DNA of 64,000 nucleotides from Bauldia sp. (GTDB lineage Bacteria > Pseudomonadota > Alphaproteobacteria > Rhizobiales > Kaistiaceae), in NCBI GenBank assembly GCA_026126025.1, contig JAHCJZ010000005.1, forward strand, positions 170,205-234,204. Direction: 5' to 3'. Shown piece after piece: positions 1 to 10,632 of this stretch (position 1 is the first letter of the stretch; each line of letters opens with the position of its first letter). The notes under the pieces were generated by a model. It was not told the origin of the DNA, made no database searches, and saw nothing but the letters and a program-made list of their open reading frames with translations. Position numbers and translations under genes: made by a program.

Positions 1-715
1 CGACATGGGCGTCGGGCAGCCAGGTGTGGACCGGCCACATCGGCATCTTCACCGCGAAGGAGGCGAAGAAGGCGAGCCACAGCCAGGTCTGCATCCCGGC
101 GGGGAACGGGTAGGTCAGGAGCTGCGTGATGTCGGACGTGCCGGCTTCCCAGTACATGGCGAGGATCGCCAGCAGCATCAGCACCGAGCCGAGCAGCGTG
201 TAGAGGAAGAACTTGAAGCTGGCATAGACCCGCCGGCCGCCGCCCCACACGCCGATGATGAGGAACATCGGGATGAGGCCGCCCTCGAAGAAGACGTAGA
301 ACAGCACGAGATCGAGCGCGCAGAAGACGCCGATCATCAGCGTCTCCAGCACCAGGAAGGCGATCATGTACTCCTTGAAGCGCTTCTCGACCGAGCGCTT
401 GCTGGCGACGATGCAGGCCGGCATCAGGAAAGCCGTCAGCACGATGAACAGCATCGAGATGCCGTCGACGCCCATCCGGTAGTTGATCGCGCCGCCCAGC
501 CACTCGGTCTCCTCGACCATCTGGAAGCCGGGATTGGCGTTGTCGAAATTCGCCCACACCACGATCGCAAGGACGAAGGTGACGAGCGTCGTCCACAGGG
601 CGACGTGATAGATGTTCCGCCGCGCCACCGCGTCGGTGCCGCGGATCATGAGGATCAGCACCGCGCCGATGGCGGGCAGGAAGGTGACGGTCGAGAGGAT
701 CGGCCAGTCGCTCAT
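1..715 (-). CDS. nuoM: NADH-quinone oxidoreductase subunit M (partial, 3' end beyond window)
   Basis: Proton-pumping antiporter-like membrane subunit of respiratory complex I. The start codon at 713-715 gives [18 protein letters not shown], followed by about 238 residues before the gene leaves the window. Visible family landmarks are [18 protein letters not shown], the helix with the conserved glutamate ([17 protein letters not shown]) and the [14 protein letters not shown] segment that carries key lysine and histidine residues of the pumping channel. It starts four bases after the nuoL stop, so it is the distal part of the nuo operon; nuoN should follow outside the window. Confidence 0.96.
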   Translation of the reverse strand, partial: MSDWPILSTVTFLPAIGAVLILMIRGTDAVARRNIYHVALWTTLVTFVLAIVVWANFDNANPGFQMVEETEWLGGAINYRMGVDGISMLFIVLTAFLMPACIVASKRSVEKRFKEYMIAFLVLETLMIGVFCALDLVLFYVFFEGGLIPMFLIIGVWGGGRRVYASFKFFLYTLLGSVLMLLAILAMYWEAGTSDITQLLTYPFPAGMQTWLWLAFFASFAVKMPMWPVHTWLPDAHV

Positions 716-719
716 CGCC

Positions 720-2855
720 TCACCGGAACAGCATCCAGGTGATCAGCAGCGCGGCGCCGATCAGCATGGCGAAAGCGTAGTGGTAGATGTAGCCGGACTG
801 GATGCGCACGACGTTGCGCGTCACCGCGAGGACGCGTGACGAGACGCCGTCCGGCCCGAACCCATCGATCAGCCAGCCGTCGCCCCGCTTCCACAGGAAG
901 CGACCGAGCCACAGCGCCGGCCGGACGAACAGGAAGTCGTAGATCTTGTCGAAATACCAAGCGTTGAGAAGGAAACGGTAGGCGACGTCCTGCTCCGCCG
1001 CGAGCCGCTTCGGCGTGCCGGGCGACCAGATGTAGAACCACACCGCGAAAAGGAGCCCGAGCGCCATCGCGAAGGTCGGCGCCCACGGGATCCACGCCTC
1101 GACATAATGGAAGTCGTGCATGATGTGGTTGGCGGCGACGTTGAGGATCGAGCCCTGCCAGAACTCCTCCAGCGCATGGTCGCCGATGAAGGGGTTGGAG
1201 AAGACGAGCCCGGCGAGCAGCGCCCCCGCCGCGAGCACGAAGAGCGGGACCATCATCACCGGCGGCGATTCGTGGGCGTGGTCGAGCGTGTGCTGCGACC
1301 CGCGGAACGTGCCGTGGAAGGTCAGGAAGATCAGCCGCCACGAATAGAATGACGTGAAGATCGCAGCGACCACGGTGAGGAAGAAGGCGTAGCCTGCCAT
1401 CGAATTGATCACCGGCAGCGCGTGGGCGACGCCCTCCTCCACCACCGCGCCGAGCCCGGCGCCAGCGGCCGCGACCTCGACGATGGCGTCCTTCGAGAAA
1501 TAGCCCGCGGTGAGCGGGAAGCCGGTGAGGGCCAGCGTCCCGACCAGCATCATGGCGTAGGTGAGCGGGATCTTCTTCCGCAGCCCGCCCATCTTCCGCA
1601 TGTCCTGTTCGCCGCCGACGGCGTGGATCACCGAGCCGGCGCCGAGGAAGAGCAGCGCCTTGAAGAAGGCGTGGGTGAAGAGATGGAAGATCGCGACCGG
1701 ATAGGCGCCGATGCCAATGGCGACGAACATGTAGCCGAGCTGCGACATCGTCGAATAGGCGATGACGCGCTTGATGTCGTTCTGGACGAGCCCGATCGTC
1801 GCCGCGCAGAACGCGGTGGTCGCGCCGATGAAGGTGACGAATTCGAGCGCCTGCGGGGCGTATTCGAAGAGCGGCGACATGCGCGCGACGAGGAAGACGC
1901 CCGCCGTCACCATCGTCGCGGCGTGGATCAGCGCCGACACCGGGGTCGGGCCTTCCATGGCGTCGGCGAGCCAGGTGTGGAGCAGGAACTGCGCCGACTT
2001 CCCCATCGCGCCGATGAAGAGGAGGAAGCAGGCGATGGTCAGCGCGTCGAGCTCGGCGCCGAGGAAGCTGATCGTGGTGCCCTGCGCGCCCTCCGCCCCG
2101 GCGAAGATCGTGCCGAGGTCGACGGTGTCGAACATGAAGAACAGCGCGAAGATGCCGAGCGCGAAGCCGAAATCGCCGACGCGGTTGACGATGAACGCCT
2201 TGATCGCCGCGGCACTCGCCGACGGCTTCTTGTACCAGAAGCCGATGAGGAGATACGAGGCGAGGCCGACGCCCTCCCAGCCGAAGAAGAGCTGGACGAG
2301 ATTGTCCGCCGTCACCAGCGCCAGCATCGCGAAGGTGAAGAGCGAGAGATAGGCGAAGAACCGCGGGATGTGGCGGTCATGCGCCATGTAGCCGATCGAG
2401 TAGAGGTGGACGAGAGCCGAAACGGTCGTCACCACCACCAGCATCACCGCGGTCAGCGTATCGACGCGGATCGTCCAGTCCGCGATCAGCGAGCCCGACT
2501 GGATCCAGGACAGGACCGTGATCTGCTCGAGGCCGCCCTCGTTGAAGGCGACCGAGATCAGCGTGATCCACGACAGAATCGCCGCCAGGAAGAGCAGCCC
2601 GGTCGTGATGAATTGCGCAGGCTTGATGCCCGGCGAGTCGAACTCCTCCGGGTCGTCGTCGGCATGACCGTGCCCGTGATCGTCATGAGCGTGATCGTCA
2701 TGCGCGTGGGCAGCATGCGCATCGTGGCCATGGGCGTGATCGTGCGTCCCCTGCCCCGCCTGCCGCTCGCGCGTCACGCGCGCGGCGCCGAGCATCGCGA
2801 TCAGCCCCGCGATGATCGCCCCAGCGAGCGGGAGGAGGACGATGGTCGTGACCAT
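720..2855 (-). CDS. nuoL: NADH-quinone oxidoreductase subunit L
   Basis: Largest antiporter-like membrane subunit of complex I, 711 residues, somewhat longer than the usual 610-680. The family core is clear: [19 protein letters not shown], the [24 protein letters not shown] channel region split over residues about 290-315, and a C-terminal lateral helix region. The extra length comes partly from a histidine/aspartate-rich loop at residues about 37-67 between the first and second membrane helices, with around fifteen histidines, which is not part of the usual fold. The gene lies 5 bases after nuoK and 4 before nuoM, so translation is probably coupled. Confidence 0.97.
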   Translation of the reverse strand: MVTTIVLLPLAGAIIAGLIAMLGAARVTRERQAGQGTHDHAHGHDAHAAHAHDDHAHDDHGHGHADDDPEEFDSPGIKPAQFITTGLLFLAAILSWITLISVAFNEGGLEQITVLSWIQSGSLIADWTIRVDTLTAVMLVVVTTVSALVHLYSIGYMAHDRHIPRFFAYLSLFTFAMLALVTADNLVQLFFGWEGVGLASYLLIGFWYKKPSASAAAIKAFIVNRVGDFGFALGIFALFFMFDTVDLGTIFAGAEGAQGTTISFLGAELDALTIACFLLFIGAMGKSAQFLLHTWLADAMEGPTPVSALIHAATMVTAGVFLVARMSPLFEYAPQALEFVTFIGATTAFCAATIGLVQNDIKRVIAYSTMSQLGYMFVAIGIGAYPVAIFHLFTHAFFKALLFLGAGSVIHAVGGEQDMRKMGGLRKKIPLTYAMMLVGTLALTGFPLTAGYFSKDAIVEVAAAGAGLGAVVEEGVAHALPVINSMAGYAFFLTVVAAIFTSFYSWRLIFLTFHGTFRGSQHTLDHAHESPPVMMVPLFVLAAGALLAGLVFSNPFIGDHALEEFWQGSILNVAANHIMHDFHYVEAWIPWAPTFAMALGLLFAVWFYIWSPGTPKRLAAEQDVAYRFLLNAWYFDKIYDFLFVRPALWLGRFLWKRGDGWLIDGFGPDGVSSRVLAVTRNVVRIQSGYIYHYAFAMLIGAALLITWMLFR

Positions 2856-2860
2856 CCCGC

Positions 2861-3169
2861 TCAGCCCTTCATCGCGTTGATGTCCTCGACCGCGATCGAG
2901 CCGCGGTTGCGGAAGAAGGCGACGAGGATGGCAAGACCGATCGCGGCCTCGGCGGCGGCGACCGTCAGCACCAGGAGCGCGAAGACCTGGCCGACGAGGT
3001 CGTTGAGGAAGGACGAGAACGCGACGAGGTTGAGATTGACGGCGAGCAGGATCAGCTCGACCGACATCAGCATGACGATGACGTTCTTGCGGTTGATGAA
3101 GATGCCGAAGACGCCGATCGTGAACAGCACCGCGGCGACGGAGAGGTAGTGGCCAAGACCGATCGTCAT
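2861..3169 (-). CDS. nuoK: NADH-quinone oxidoreductase subunit K
   Basis: Small three-helix membrane subunit of complex I, 102 residues, the normal length. The conserved membrane glutamates are present in the [19 protein letters not shown] and [17 protein letters not shown] segments. The start ATG overlaps the nuoJ stop codon (ATGA), the classical coupled arrangement. It follows nuoJ and precedes nuoL exactly as in standard 14-gene nuo operons. Confidence 0.97.
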   Translation of the reverse strand: MTIGLGHYLSVAAVLFTIGVFGIFINRKNVIVMLMSVELILLAVNLNLVAFSSFLNDLVGQVFALLVLTVAAAEAAIGLAILVAFFRNRGSIAVEDINAMKG

Positions 3170-3783
3170 GACAGCCCCTTCCCCGGTTCGACCTTGCGGA
3201 CTTCGATGGCGGTGGCGGGATTGCGGGCGATCTGCACCGCCGCCGACTGGCGCTTGACGCCTTCCTTGTGGCGGAGCGTCAGCACGATCGCGCCGACCAT
3301 CGCGACGAGGAGGATCAGCCCGGCGGCCTGGAAATAGAAGAGGTAGCGCGTGTAGAGGAGCTGCCCGATCGCCTCGGTGTTGGACACGTCGTCATGGTCG
3401 GGGATCGGCACCGGCACGCTCTCGACCACTTCGGGCGCGATCGCACGGCCGCCGACCACCACCAGCAGCTCGACCAGGATGACGACGCCGACCAGCGCCC
3501 CGACCGGGAGGTAGTTGAGGAAGCCCTGGCGGAGCTCGGCAAAGTCGATGTCGAGCATCATCACCACGAACAGGAACAGCACCGCGACCGCGCCGACATA
3601 GACGACGACGAGGATCAGCGCGAGGAACTCGGCGCCGAGCAGCATGAAGAGGCCGGCGGCGTTGACGAAGCCGAGGATGAGGAACAGCACGGAATGCACC
3701 GGCTGGCGGGCGGCAATGACCATCAGCCCCGATGCGACGAGCACCGCGGAGAACAGGTAGAAGAAGAGCCCCGTCAGGGTCAT
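3166..3783 (-). CDS. nuoJ: NADH-quinone oxidoreductase subunit J
   Basis: Membrane subunit J of complex I, about 205 residues with five predicted hydrophobic helices. The family segment [21 protein letters not shown] (broken pi-bulge helix, residues about 55-75) is clear. I chose the ATG at 3781-3783 ([11 protein letters not shown]) rather than an upstream ATG in the same frame because AAGGAG lies five bases before it. A gap of about 110 bases separates it from nuoI, the largest gap in this part of the operon, with no gene in it. Confidence 0.95.
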   Translation of the reverse strand: MTLTGLFFYLFSAVLVASGLMVIAARQPVHSVLFLILGFVNAAGLFMLLGAEFLALILVVVYVGAVAVLFLFVVMMLDIDFAELRQGFLNYLPVGALVGVVILVELLVVVGGRAIAPEVVESVPVPIPDHDDVSNTEAIGQLLYTRYLFYFQAAGLILLVAMVGAIVLTLRHKEGVKRQSAAVQIARNPATAIEVRKVEPGKGLS

Positions 3784-3892
3784 GCGGCTCCTTGGCGGCA
3801 ATGGCCGCCGGACAAAAGGTCCCGTCTCTTAGTCACTCGTCCCCCCAGCGTCCACCGGCCGGACCGGCGGATATCCGCGTCAAATCCGCCCC

Positions 3893-4381
3893 TCAGCGGT
3901 ACGGCGAATCCTTCGCGATATTGGCCGCCAGCTCCCGCTCCCACCGGTCGCCATTGGCCAGCAATTTCGCCTTGTCGTAGTACAATTCCTCGCGCGTCTC
4001 GGTCGCGAACTCGAAGACCGGGCCTTCGACGATCGCATCGACCGGACAGGCTTCCTGGCAGAAGCCGCAATAGATGCACTTCACCATGTCGATGTCGTAG
4101 CGCGTGGTCCGCCGCGTGCCGTCATTGCGGCGCGGGCCGGCCTCGATGGTGATCGCCTGCGCCGGGCAGATCGCCTCGCACAGCTTGCAGGCGATGCAGC
4201 GCTCCTCGCCATTCGGGTAGCGGCGGAGCGCATGCTCGCCGCGGAAGCGCGGGCTGACCGGGCCTTTCTCGAACGGGTAGTTCAGCGTCGCCTTCTTCCG
4301 GAAGAAATAGCGCGTCGACAGGAACAGCGCCGAGAAGAACTCGCGGAGGAATATGCTGCGCGCGGCCTGGTCGAGCCTCAT
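3893..4381 (-). CDS. nuoI: NADH-quinone oxidoreductase subunit I (2x 4Fe-4S ferredoxin)
   Basis: Peripheral-arm subunit carrying clusters N6a and N6b, 162 residues, the usual length. Two ferredoxin motifs are visible, [12 protein letters not shown] and [12 protein letters not shown], each with a CxxCxxCxxxCP pattern. The start [15 protein letters not shown] is preceded by GGGAGG six bases upstream; longer in-frame starts lack this. The gene follows a small two-helix membrane protein gene after only 16 bases. Confidence 0.97.
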   Translation of the reverse strand: MRLDQAARSIFLREFFSALFLSTRYFFRKKATLNYPFEKGPVSPRFRGEHALRRYPNGEERCIACKLCEAICPAQAITIEAGPRRNDGTRRTTRYDIDMVKCIYCGFCQEACPVDAIVEGPVFEFATETREELYYDKAKLLANGDRWERELAANIAKDSPYR

Positions 4382-4397
4382 GCCATGCCTCCCGCCG

Positions 4398-4643
4398 CTA
4401 GCTGCCCGAGCCATCGATCATCCGCCCGACGATGTAGCCGACCACCGGGAAGACGATGAACTGCGCGAGGAAGATGTACCGGATGATGCGCATGCGGTCG
4501 GCGAGCCGGTCCTTCTCGGCCATCGGCGCCTGCCGCATCTGCTCGCGCAGCGGCCGCTCGATCAGCCGCAGCAGCACCAGATAGTCCAGCACCGCGAAGG
4601 CGAGGCCAACCAGAAGCCCGGTCACTGCGTAGTTCTCGCCCAT
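4398..4643 (-). CDS. small two-helix membrane protein within the nuo operon
   Basis: An 81-residue protein of unknown function between nuoH and nuoI. It has a hydrophobic N-terminal segment (about residues 8-26, [19 protein letters not shown]), a charged middle section rich in Arg, Lys and Glu (residues 27-52) and a second hydrophobic segment (residues 53-73). It has no homologue among the fourteen standard complex I subunits. Start, spacing (18 bases after nuoH) and orientation show it is co-transcribed. It could be an accessory or assembly factor of complex I, but that is inference from position only. Confidence 0.75.
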   Translation of the reverse strand: MGENYAVTGLLVGLAFAVLDYLVLLRLIERPLREQMRQAPMAEKDRLADRMRIIRYIFLAQFIVFPVVGYIVGRMIDGSGS

Positions 4644-4661
4644 GGCGGATCTCCTCCAAGG

Positions 4662-5705
4662 CTAGCCCTCCGCCGTCAGCTGCACGACCGCGGCGACGGC
4701 GACCACCATCGCCAGCGACAGCGGCAGGAACACCTTCCAGCCGAGCCGCATCAGCTGGTCGTAGCGGTAACGCGGCACGAACGCCTTCACCATCGCCATC
4801 AGGAAGAACAGGAACAGCGTCTTGGCGACGAACCAGACTGTCCCCGGCACCCAGTTGAGCCATGCCACGTCGAGCGGCGGCAGCCATCCCCCGAGGAAGA
4901 GAATGGTGCCGAGCGCGCACATCAGGGTGATGGCGACATACTCGCCAAGGAAGAACATCACATAGGGCGTCGACGAATATTCCGACATGTAGCCGGCGAC
5001 GAGCTCGGATTCGGCCTCGGGCAGGTCGAAGGGCGGCCGGTTGGTCTCGGCCAGCGCCGAGATGAAGAACACCACGAACATCGGCAGCAGGATCAGCCAG
5101 TGCCAGTCGAGGAGGCTCGGCGCGAGCCCCATCGCCGTGCCGATGCCCTCGGCCTGCGCCAGCACGATGTCGGTAAGGTTGAGCGAGCCGACGACGAGGA
5201 GGACGCAGATGATGACGAAGCCGATCGAGACCTCGTACGACACCATCTGCGCCGCGGAACGCAGCGCGCCGAGGAACGGGTATTTCGAGTTTGACGCCCA
5301 GCCGCCCATGATGATGCCGTACACGGCGAGCGACGAGATCGCGAAGATGTAGAGGACGCCGACATTGATGTCGGCGATGACGACGCCGTCGTCGAGCGGC
5401 ACCACCGCCCAGGCGGCGAGCGCCAGCACCGTCGAGATCAGCGGCGCGAGGAGGAAGATGCCCTTATTCGCGCCCGACGGGATGATCGGCTCCTTGAAGA
5501 CGAACTTCAGGAGATCGGCGAAGGACTGGAGGAGGCCCCACGGGCCCACGACATTGGGGCCGCGGCGAAGCTGAACCGCCGCCCAGACCTTGCGGTCGGC
5601 GTAGAGGAGGTAGGCGATGATGACGAGGAGCACGAGCATCGCCACGACGCTCGTGAGGATCATCGTCACCGCCGGCCAGAAATAGGTTTCAGCGAAGCCG
5701 CCCAT
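4662..5705 (-). CDS. nuoH: NADH-quinone oxidoreductase subunit H
   Basis: Membrane subunit H (ND1 homologue), which forms the quinone chamber together with NuoB and NuoD. The protein has 347 residues. Conserved stretches include [20 protein letters not shown], the loop [20 protein letters not shown] and the C-terminal [19 protein letters not shown], all diagnostic. The start lies three bases after the nuoG stop codon. Confidence 0.98.
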   Translation of the reverse strand: MGGFAETYFWPAVTMILTSVVAMLVLLVIIAYLLYADRKVWAAVQLRRGPNVVGPWGLLQSFADLLKFVFKEPIIPSGANKGIFLLAPLISTVLALAAWAVVPLDDGVVIADINVGVLYIFAISSLAVYGIIMGGWASNSKYPFLGALRSAAQMVSYEVSIGFVIICVLLVVGSLNLTDIVLAQAEGIGTAMGLAPSLLDWHWLILLPMFVVFFISALAETNRPPFDLPEAESELVAGYMSEYSSTPYVMFFLGEYVAITLMCALGTILFLGGWLPPLDVAWLNWVPGTVWFVAKTLFLFFLMAMVKAFVPRYRYDQLMRLGWKVFLPLSLAMVVAVAAVVQLTAEG

Positions 5706-5708
5706 CGC

Positions 5709-7802
5709 CTACTCCGCCGCCTCGGGCAGGCGCGAGGCCGCCAGCGCCGCGCATTCCGCCATCACCGCCGAGGCCCGCGCAATCGCGTTGGTGAGGTAGA
5801 AGGCGCGGATCGGGTTGACGAACGCCGCGCGGCCGAGCGCGCCCGCATTGCGGGCGAGCGCCGCGACCTCGGCGACGTCGCCCGGCACGAAGCGGTCCTC
5901 GGCCGCGAGATGCGGGTGGGCGGCGAAGAGCTGGCTCCGCAGCTGGGCGAACGAGTCGAATGGCAGCCTGCGGCCGAGCGCTTCGGACAGCGCGCGGAGG
6001 ATCGCCCAGTCGTCGCGCGCATCGCCTGGCGGGAAGGCGGCGCGCTTCAGCCGCTGGACCCGGCCCTCGGTGTTGACGAGCGTCCCGTTCTTCTCAGTGT
6101 AGGCCGAGCCCGGCAGAACGACATCGGCGCGCATCGCGCCGGCATCGCCATGGCTGCCGATATAGACCACGAACGCCTTGCCGAGCCGGTCGGTGTCGAT
6201 CTCGTCGGCGCCGAGCAGGAAGAGCACGTCGAGCCCGCCTGCTCCGGCCGCCGCGATCATCCCGCCGGTGTCCATGCCGCCCGCGCCCGGCACGAAGCCG
6301 ATGTCGAGCCCGCCGACCCGCGACGCGGCGGTGTGCAGGACGGCGAGGCCGTTCCACCCCGCATCACGCTCGGCCGAGGAGAGGATCTTCGCGGCGGTGG
6401 CGAGCACCGAAGCGCCGTCCTCGCGCGCCAGCGCGCCCTGCCCGACGATGACAACCGGGCGCTTGGCGCTCTTGAGAACCTCGGCGAAAGCACCGCGGCC
6501 GGACGCCAGCTCGGCCAGCGATTCCGGCCCCGCGCCGAGATGTTCGTAGGGATAGGTGAGATCGACCCGCTCGCCGATGACGCCAACGGCAAGGTCGCCC
6601 ATCCGCCAGCGCTTGCGGATGCGGGCGTTGATGATCGGCGCCTCGTGGCGCGGGTTGGAGCCGATGATGAGGACCGCGTCCGCGGCCTCGATCCCCGCAA
6701 TGCCGGGGTTGAAGATGGTGCTCGCGCGGCCGGCGGCCGGATCGAGCTGCGCGCCGTCCTGGCGGATATCGAGGTTCGGCGAGCCGAGCGCCGTCATCAG
6801 GCCCTTCAGCGCGAACAGCTCCTCGACCGTGGCAAGGTCGCCGCCGATCGCGCCGATCCGCGTCCCGCTGCTGGCATTGACCCGCGCTGCGATCGCCGCG
6901 AAGGCGTCACGCCAGCTCACCGCCGCGAGCCGGCCGTTGGCGCCGCGGATATAGGGCCGGTCGAGCCGCTGGGTGCGCAGGCCGTCCCAGACGAACCGCG
7001 TCTTGTCGGAGATCCACTCCTCGTTGATCTCCTCGTGGAGCCGCGGAAGGATGCGCATCACCTCGCGGCCGCGGGTATCGACCCGGATGTTCGAGCCGAC
7101 CGCGTCCATCGCGTCGATCGTCTCGGTCTTCACCAGCTCCCACGGCCGCGCCTGGAAGGCGTAGGGCTTCGAGGTCAGCGCGCCGACCGGGCAGAGGTCG
7201 ATGACGTTGCCCTGGAGCTCGGAGCTCATCGCCGATTCCAGGTAGGTCGTGATCTCCATGTCCTCGCCGCGGCCGATCGCGCCGAGCTCGGTTACGCCGC
7301 CGACCTCCGTCGCGAAGCGGACGCACCGCGTGCAGTGGATGCAGCGGTTCATCGAGGTCTTCACCAGCGGGCCGAGATATTTGTCCTCGACCGCGCGCTT
7401 GTTCTCCGCGAACCGGTTGTGGTCGATGCCATAGGCCATCGCCTGGTCCTGCAGATCGCACTCGCCGCCCTGGTCGCAGATCGGGCAGTCCAGCGGGTGG
7501 TTGATCAGCAGGAACTCCATCACCCCTTCGCGGGCCTTCTTCACCACGCCCGAGCGGGTGACGATCTGCGGCGGTTCGCCGTTCGGCCCCGGCCGGCAGT
7601 CGCGCACCGACCACGCACAGGATGCCACCGGCTTCGGTGACCCCTTCAGCTCGACCAGGCACATCCGGCAATTGCCGGCGATCGACAGCCGCTCATGGAA
7701 GCAGAACCGCGGAATCTCCGCCCCCGCCGCCTCGCAGGCCTGCAGCAGCGTGAACTCCGGCGGAACATCAATCTCGACGCCGTCGACGAGGAGCTTGGTC
7801 AT
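5709..7802 (-). CDS. nuoG: NADH-quinone oxidoreductase subunit G
   Basis: Large iron-sulfur subunit of the NADH-oxidising module, 697 residues. The N-terminal 2Fe-2S ferredoxin domain (CFHERLSIAGNCRMC), the His-coordinated cluster region (HPLDCPICDQGGECDLQD) and a 4Fe-4S motif (CIHCTRCVRF) appear in order within the first 210 residues, followed by a molybdopterin-oxidoreductase-like domain that no longer binds molybdenum. Its ATG overlaps the stop codon of the DUF3291 gene (ATGA), so that inserted gene is translationally coupled to nuoG. Confidence 0.98.
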   Translation of the reverse strand: MTKLLVDGVEIDVPPEFTLLQACEAAGAEIPRFCFHERLSIAGNCRMCLVELKGSPKPVASCAWSVRDCRPGPNGEPPQIVTRSGVVKKAREGVMEFLLINHPLDCPICDQGGECDLQDQAMAYGIDHNRFAENKRAVEDKYLGPLVKTSMNRCIHCTRCVRFATEVGGVTELGAIGRGEDMEITTYLESAMSSELQGNVIDLCPVGALTSKPYAFQARPWELVKTETIDAMDAVGSNIRVDTRGREVMRILPRLHEEINEEWISDKTRFVWDGLRTQRLDRPYIRGANGRLAAVSWRDAFAAIAARVNASSGTRIGAIGGDLATVEELFALKGLMTALGSPNLDIRQDGAQLDPAAGRASTIFNPGIAGIEAADAVLIIGSNPRHEAPIINARIRKRWRMGDLAVGVIGERVDLTYPYEHLGAGPESLAELASGRGAFAEVLKSAKRPVVIVGQGALAREDGASVLATAAKILSSAERDAGWNGLAVLHTAASRVGGLDIGFVPGAGGMDTGGMIAAAGAGGLDVLFLLGADEIDTDRLGKAFVVYIGSHGDAGAMRADVVLPGSAYTEKNGTLVNTEGRVQRLKRAAFPPGDARDDWAILRALSEALGRRLPFDSFAQLRSQLFAAHPHLAAEDRFVPGDVAEVAALARNAGALGRAAFVNPIRAFYLTNAIARASAVMAECAALAASRLPEAAE

Positions 7803-8272
7803 GCGCAGCGCTCCGTGCGCCAGAGATTGATGTGCGGCAGGTGCTCCCAGCCGAACGCGTAGTCAGTCGAACCGTGGGCGCGCAGATGCTCCAACCGCTC
7901 GCCCGCTTCCTCCAGGCTCGGAATGTGACCGACCGCAACGGGCCACATCACGAAATACGGCTCGCTATGCGACTGAAACCACTCGCCTTTGCGGTTGTAG
8001 AAGCGCTTGTGGACGGTCTGCCACACGAAGCGCTCCAGCGATTCCGCGTTCTCCCAAACACCAAGATTGATCAGGACTGTCGGGTCGGCGAATGGCCGGA
8101 TGCTGGTCGCGTTGCCGGTATCGTCCTTGAGACGCCACACGAAGCCCGGCGAGCGCTCGGCAATCGCGTTGACCCGCTCGAGATTGTTCATGAAATCCGC
8201 GACGCGCGGATCATCGCTCGGATACCGGAGCCGCCCGACATTGAGCTGCGCGAGGTGCATGGTCCCGGCCAT
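7799..8272 (-). CDS. DUF3291 family protein inserted between nuoF and nuoG
   Basis: A 157-residue protein resembling the DUF3291 family (antibiotic-biosynthesis-monooxygenase-like ferredoxin fold; function unknown). Typical features are the N-terminal LAQLNVGRLRYPSDDPRV, a central PGFVWRLKDD segment, NLGVWENAESLERFVW and the C-terminal WPVAVGHIPSLEEAGERL. It is not a complex I subunit. It starts four bases after the nuoF stop and ends overlapping the nuoG start, so it is fully embedded in the operon. The ATG at 8270-8272 was chosen because longer versions overlap nuoF coding sequence. Confidence 0.85.
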   Translation of the reverse strand: MAGTMHLAQLNVGRLRYPSDDPRVADFMNNLERVNAIAERSPGFVWRLKDDTGNATSIRPFADPTVLINLGVWENAESLERFVWQTVHKRFYNRKGEWFQSHSEPYFVMWPVAVGHIPSLEEAGERLEHLRAHGSTDYAFGWEHLPHINLWRTERCA

Positions 8273-8276
8273 CGCC

Positions 8277-9560
8277 CTACTCCGCCGCTTCCAGCATCGC
8301 GACGCGGCCGTCGATGCGGGCTTCGATGACATGGCGGAAGTGGCGGATCAGGCCCTGGATCGGCCATGCCGCGGCATCGCCGAGGGCGCAGATCGTGTGG
8401 CCCTCGACCTGGTAGGTGACGTTGAGAAGCATGTCGATCTCGCGATGCTCCGCCTCGCCCCGTACCATGCGCTCCAGCACGCGCCACATCCAGCCGGTGC
8501 CTTCGCGGCAGGGCGTGCACTGGCCGCAGCTCTCATGCTTGTAGAAATAGGCAAGCCGCGCGATCGCCTTGATGAGGTCGGTCGACTTGTCCATCACGAT
8601 GACCGCGGCGGTGCCGAGGCCGGACTTCAGGTCGCGGAGCGTGTCGAAATCCATCGGCAGCTCCTGGCACTGATGCGCCGGGAGGAGCGGCACGGACGCG
8701 CCGCCGGGGATGACCGCGAGGAGGTTGTCCCACCCGCCGCGGACGCCACCGCAATGGCGCTCGATCAGCTCGCGGAGCGGGATGCCCATCTCCTCTTCGA
8801 CGGTGCACGGCCGGTTGACGTGGCCGGAGATGCAGAAGAGCTTGGTGCCGGTGTTGTTGGGCCGGCCGATGCCGGCGAACCACGCGCCGCCACGGCGCAG
8901 GATCGTCGGCGCCACTGCGATCGATTCGACATTGTTGACGGTGGTCGGGCAGCCCCAGAGGCCGACATTGGCTGGGAATGGCGGCTTCAGCCGCGGCAGG
9001 CCCTTCTTGCCCTCCAGGGACTCCAGGAGCGCGGTTTCCTCGCCGCAGATATAGGCGCCGGCGCCGCGATGGACGTAGAGGTCGAAGTCGTAGCCGTGGA
9101 CGTTGTTCTTGCCGATGAGACGGGCCTCATAGGCCTCGTCGATCGCCGCCTGCAGGCGGTCGGCCTCGCGGATGAACTCGCCGCGGACATAGATGTAGGC
9201 GACGTTGGCGCCCATCGCGAAGGACGCGATCAGGCAGCCTTCGACCAGGAGATGCGGGTCGTTCCGCATGATCTCCCGGTCCTTGCAGGTGCCGGGCTCG
9301 GATTCGTCGGCGTTGACCACGAGGTAATGCGGGCGGCCGTCCGAGGTCTTGGGCATGAACGACCATTTCAGCCCGGTCGGGAAGCCCGCGCCGCCGCGGC
9401 CGCGAAGGCCCGAGGCCTTCATCTCGTCGATGATGCCGTCCCGCCCGCGCTCGAGGATCGCCCTGGTGCCGTCCCACCCGCCGCGCGCGCGGGCGCCGGC
9501 GAGCCGCCAGTCGCCCTCGCCATAGAGGTTGGTGAAGATGCGGTCCCTGTCGTTCAGCAT
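8277..9560 (-). CDS. nuoF: NADH-quinone oxidoreductase subunit F
   Basis: FMN- and NADH-binding subunit, 427 residues. The NADH site ([16 protein letters not shown]), the FMN site ([19 protein letters not shown]) and the N3 4Fe-4S motif ([12 protein letters not shown]) are all intact. The start region is odd: the first codons are duplicated 95 bases upstream, next to the nuoE stop, so the present start ([11 protein letters not shown]) appears to be displaced from an older one ([11 protein letters not shown]) that overlapped the nuoE stop codon. Confidence 0.98.
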   Translation of the reverse strand: MLNDRDRIFTNLYGEGDWRLAGARARGGWDGTRAILERGRDGIIDEMKASGLRGRGGAGFPTGLKWSFMPKTSDGRPHYLVVNADESEPGTCKDREIMRNDPHLLVEGCLIASFAMGANVAYIYVRGEFIREADRLQAAIDEAYEARLIGKNNVHGYDFDLYVHRGAGAYICGEETALLESLEGKKGLPRLKPPFPANVGLWGCPTTVNNVESIAVAPTILRRGGAWFAGIGRPNNTGTKLFCISGHVNRPCTVEEEMGIPLRELIERHCGGVRGGWDNLLAVIPGGASVPLLPAHQCQELPMDFDTLRDLKSGLGTAAVIVMDKSTDLIKAIARLAYFYKHESCGQCTPCREGTGWMWRVLERMVRGEAEHREIDMLLNVTYQVEGHTICALGDAAAWPIQGLIRHFRHVIEARIDGRVAMLEAAE

Positions 9561-9647
9561 CTGACGCCTCGCCCGGCGCTGGGCCCTCGGGTCAAGCCCG
9601 AGGGCGCTTCGCTGCGCTCGCGATTGGTGAAGATGCGGTCCCTGTCG
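9529..9647. repeat. direct duplication of the nuoF start with intervening palindrome
   Basis: A 24-base sequence, beginning ttggtgaagatgcggtccct, occurs identically at 9529-9552 (inside nuoF) and 9624-9647 (just downstream of nuoE). Between the copies is a palindromic sequence, ccctcgggtcaagcccgagg (about 9583-9602). The outer copy begins with an ATG that overlaps the nuoE stop by one base (TGATG on the minus strand) and opens a 33-codon reading frame ending in a TGA that overlaps the present nuoF start. This looks like insertion of a repeat element with duplication of the original start. Confidence 0.8.
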
Positions 9648-9654
9648 GCGAGCA

Positions 9655-10629
9655 TCAGCCCTTCCCTCCCGACCCGGCCGCGAGCGCCTTGGCCTTGCCG
9701 ACCCAGTCTTCGCGCTTGATCCGGCCGCGCAGGCTCAGCTCATGATCGATCCACGCCGCGTTGCCCGGCGTCCATTCCGCGATCTGGTCGAAATGATAGA
9801 TGCCGATGCCGTGGAGGAGCTCCACCATCCGCGCGCCGATCCCGGCAATGCGGCGAAGGTCGTCCGGCGCACTGTTGCGCGGTTCGCGAAGCCGCATCGG
9901 CTCGGCGGCCTCCGACGGCTTCTCGCGCAGATTCGCCGCGTCGGTCGGCTCCTTGGCCTCGGCGTCGGTGAGCGGGCTCGCCGCCGGTGCAGCGGCGCCG
10001 GGCCGGCGCGCCGCCCGCGTCGGGCCGTGATGGTCGTGCAGCGTCGTCGGTCCGCCCTCCGGCGCCGACATGATCCGGTCGATCTGCGGGCCGTGCCTCA
10101 CCGGACGGCCTGCGGCGAGGTCGTCGAGCAGCGCATCGAAGCTCTCGGGCGTCAGATCCTCGAACGTGTCGGCGCCGATCTGGATCATCGGCGCGTTGAC
10201 GCAGGCCCCCGCGCACTCGACCTCCTCCCAGGAGAAATTGCCGTCCGCCGAGACCTCGAACGGATGGTGGGCGATGCGATGGCGGCAGATGTCCTTGAGG
10301 TCCTCGGCGCCGCGCAGCATGCAGGGCGTCGTGCCGCACACCGCGATGTGGGCGATCCGCCCGACCGGCTCGAGCTGGAACATCGTGTAGAAGGTCGCGA
10401 TCTCCAGCGCCCGGATGTAGGGCATGTCGAGGATGCCAGCGACATGGCGGATCGCCGGCTCCGGCAGCCAGCCGCCATGCTGCTGCTGGGCGCGGCCGAG
10501 AAGCGCGATCACGGCCGAATGCTGGCGCCCGGCCGGGTATTTGGCGATCTCGCGCTCGGCCCAGCGCACATTGTCGGCCGTGAAGGCAAAGGAGTCCGGC
10601 TGGACCTCGGCGAGGCGGCGAACGGCCAT
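9655..10629 (-). CDS. nuoE: NADH-quinone oxidoreductase subunit E with C-terminal helix-hairpin-helix extension
   Basis: Subunit E holds the N1a 2Fe-2S cluster; the ligands are visible in [13 protein letters not shown] and [13 protein letters not shown]. The thioredoxin-like core ends near residue 190. The protein is 324 residues instead of about 165-220 because a low-complexity linker rich in Ala, Pro and Glu leads to a C-terminal domain (about residues 255-320, [20 protein letters not shown]) that resembles a helix-hairpin-helix. Such extended NuoE proteins are known in alphaproteobacteria; the role of the tail is unclear. Confidence 0.96.
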   Translation of the reverse strand: MAVRRLAEVQPDSFAFTADNVRWAEREIAKYPAGRQHSAVIALLGRAQQQHGGWLPEPAIRHVAGILDMPYIRALEIATFYTMFQLEPVGRIAHIAVCGTTPCMLRGAEDLKDICRHRIAHHPFEVSADGNFSWEEVECAGACVNAPMIQIGADTFEDLTPESFDALLDDLAAGRPVRHGPQIDRIMSAPEGGPTTLHDHHGPTRAARRPGAAAPAASPLTDAEAKEPTDAANLREKPSEAAEPMRLREPRNSAPDDLRRIAGIGARMVELLHGIGIYHFDQIAEWTPGNAAWIDHELSLRGRIKREDWVGKAKALAAGSGGKG

Positions 10630-10632
10630 AGG

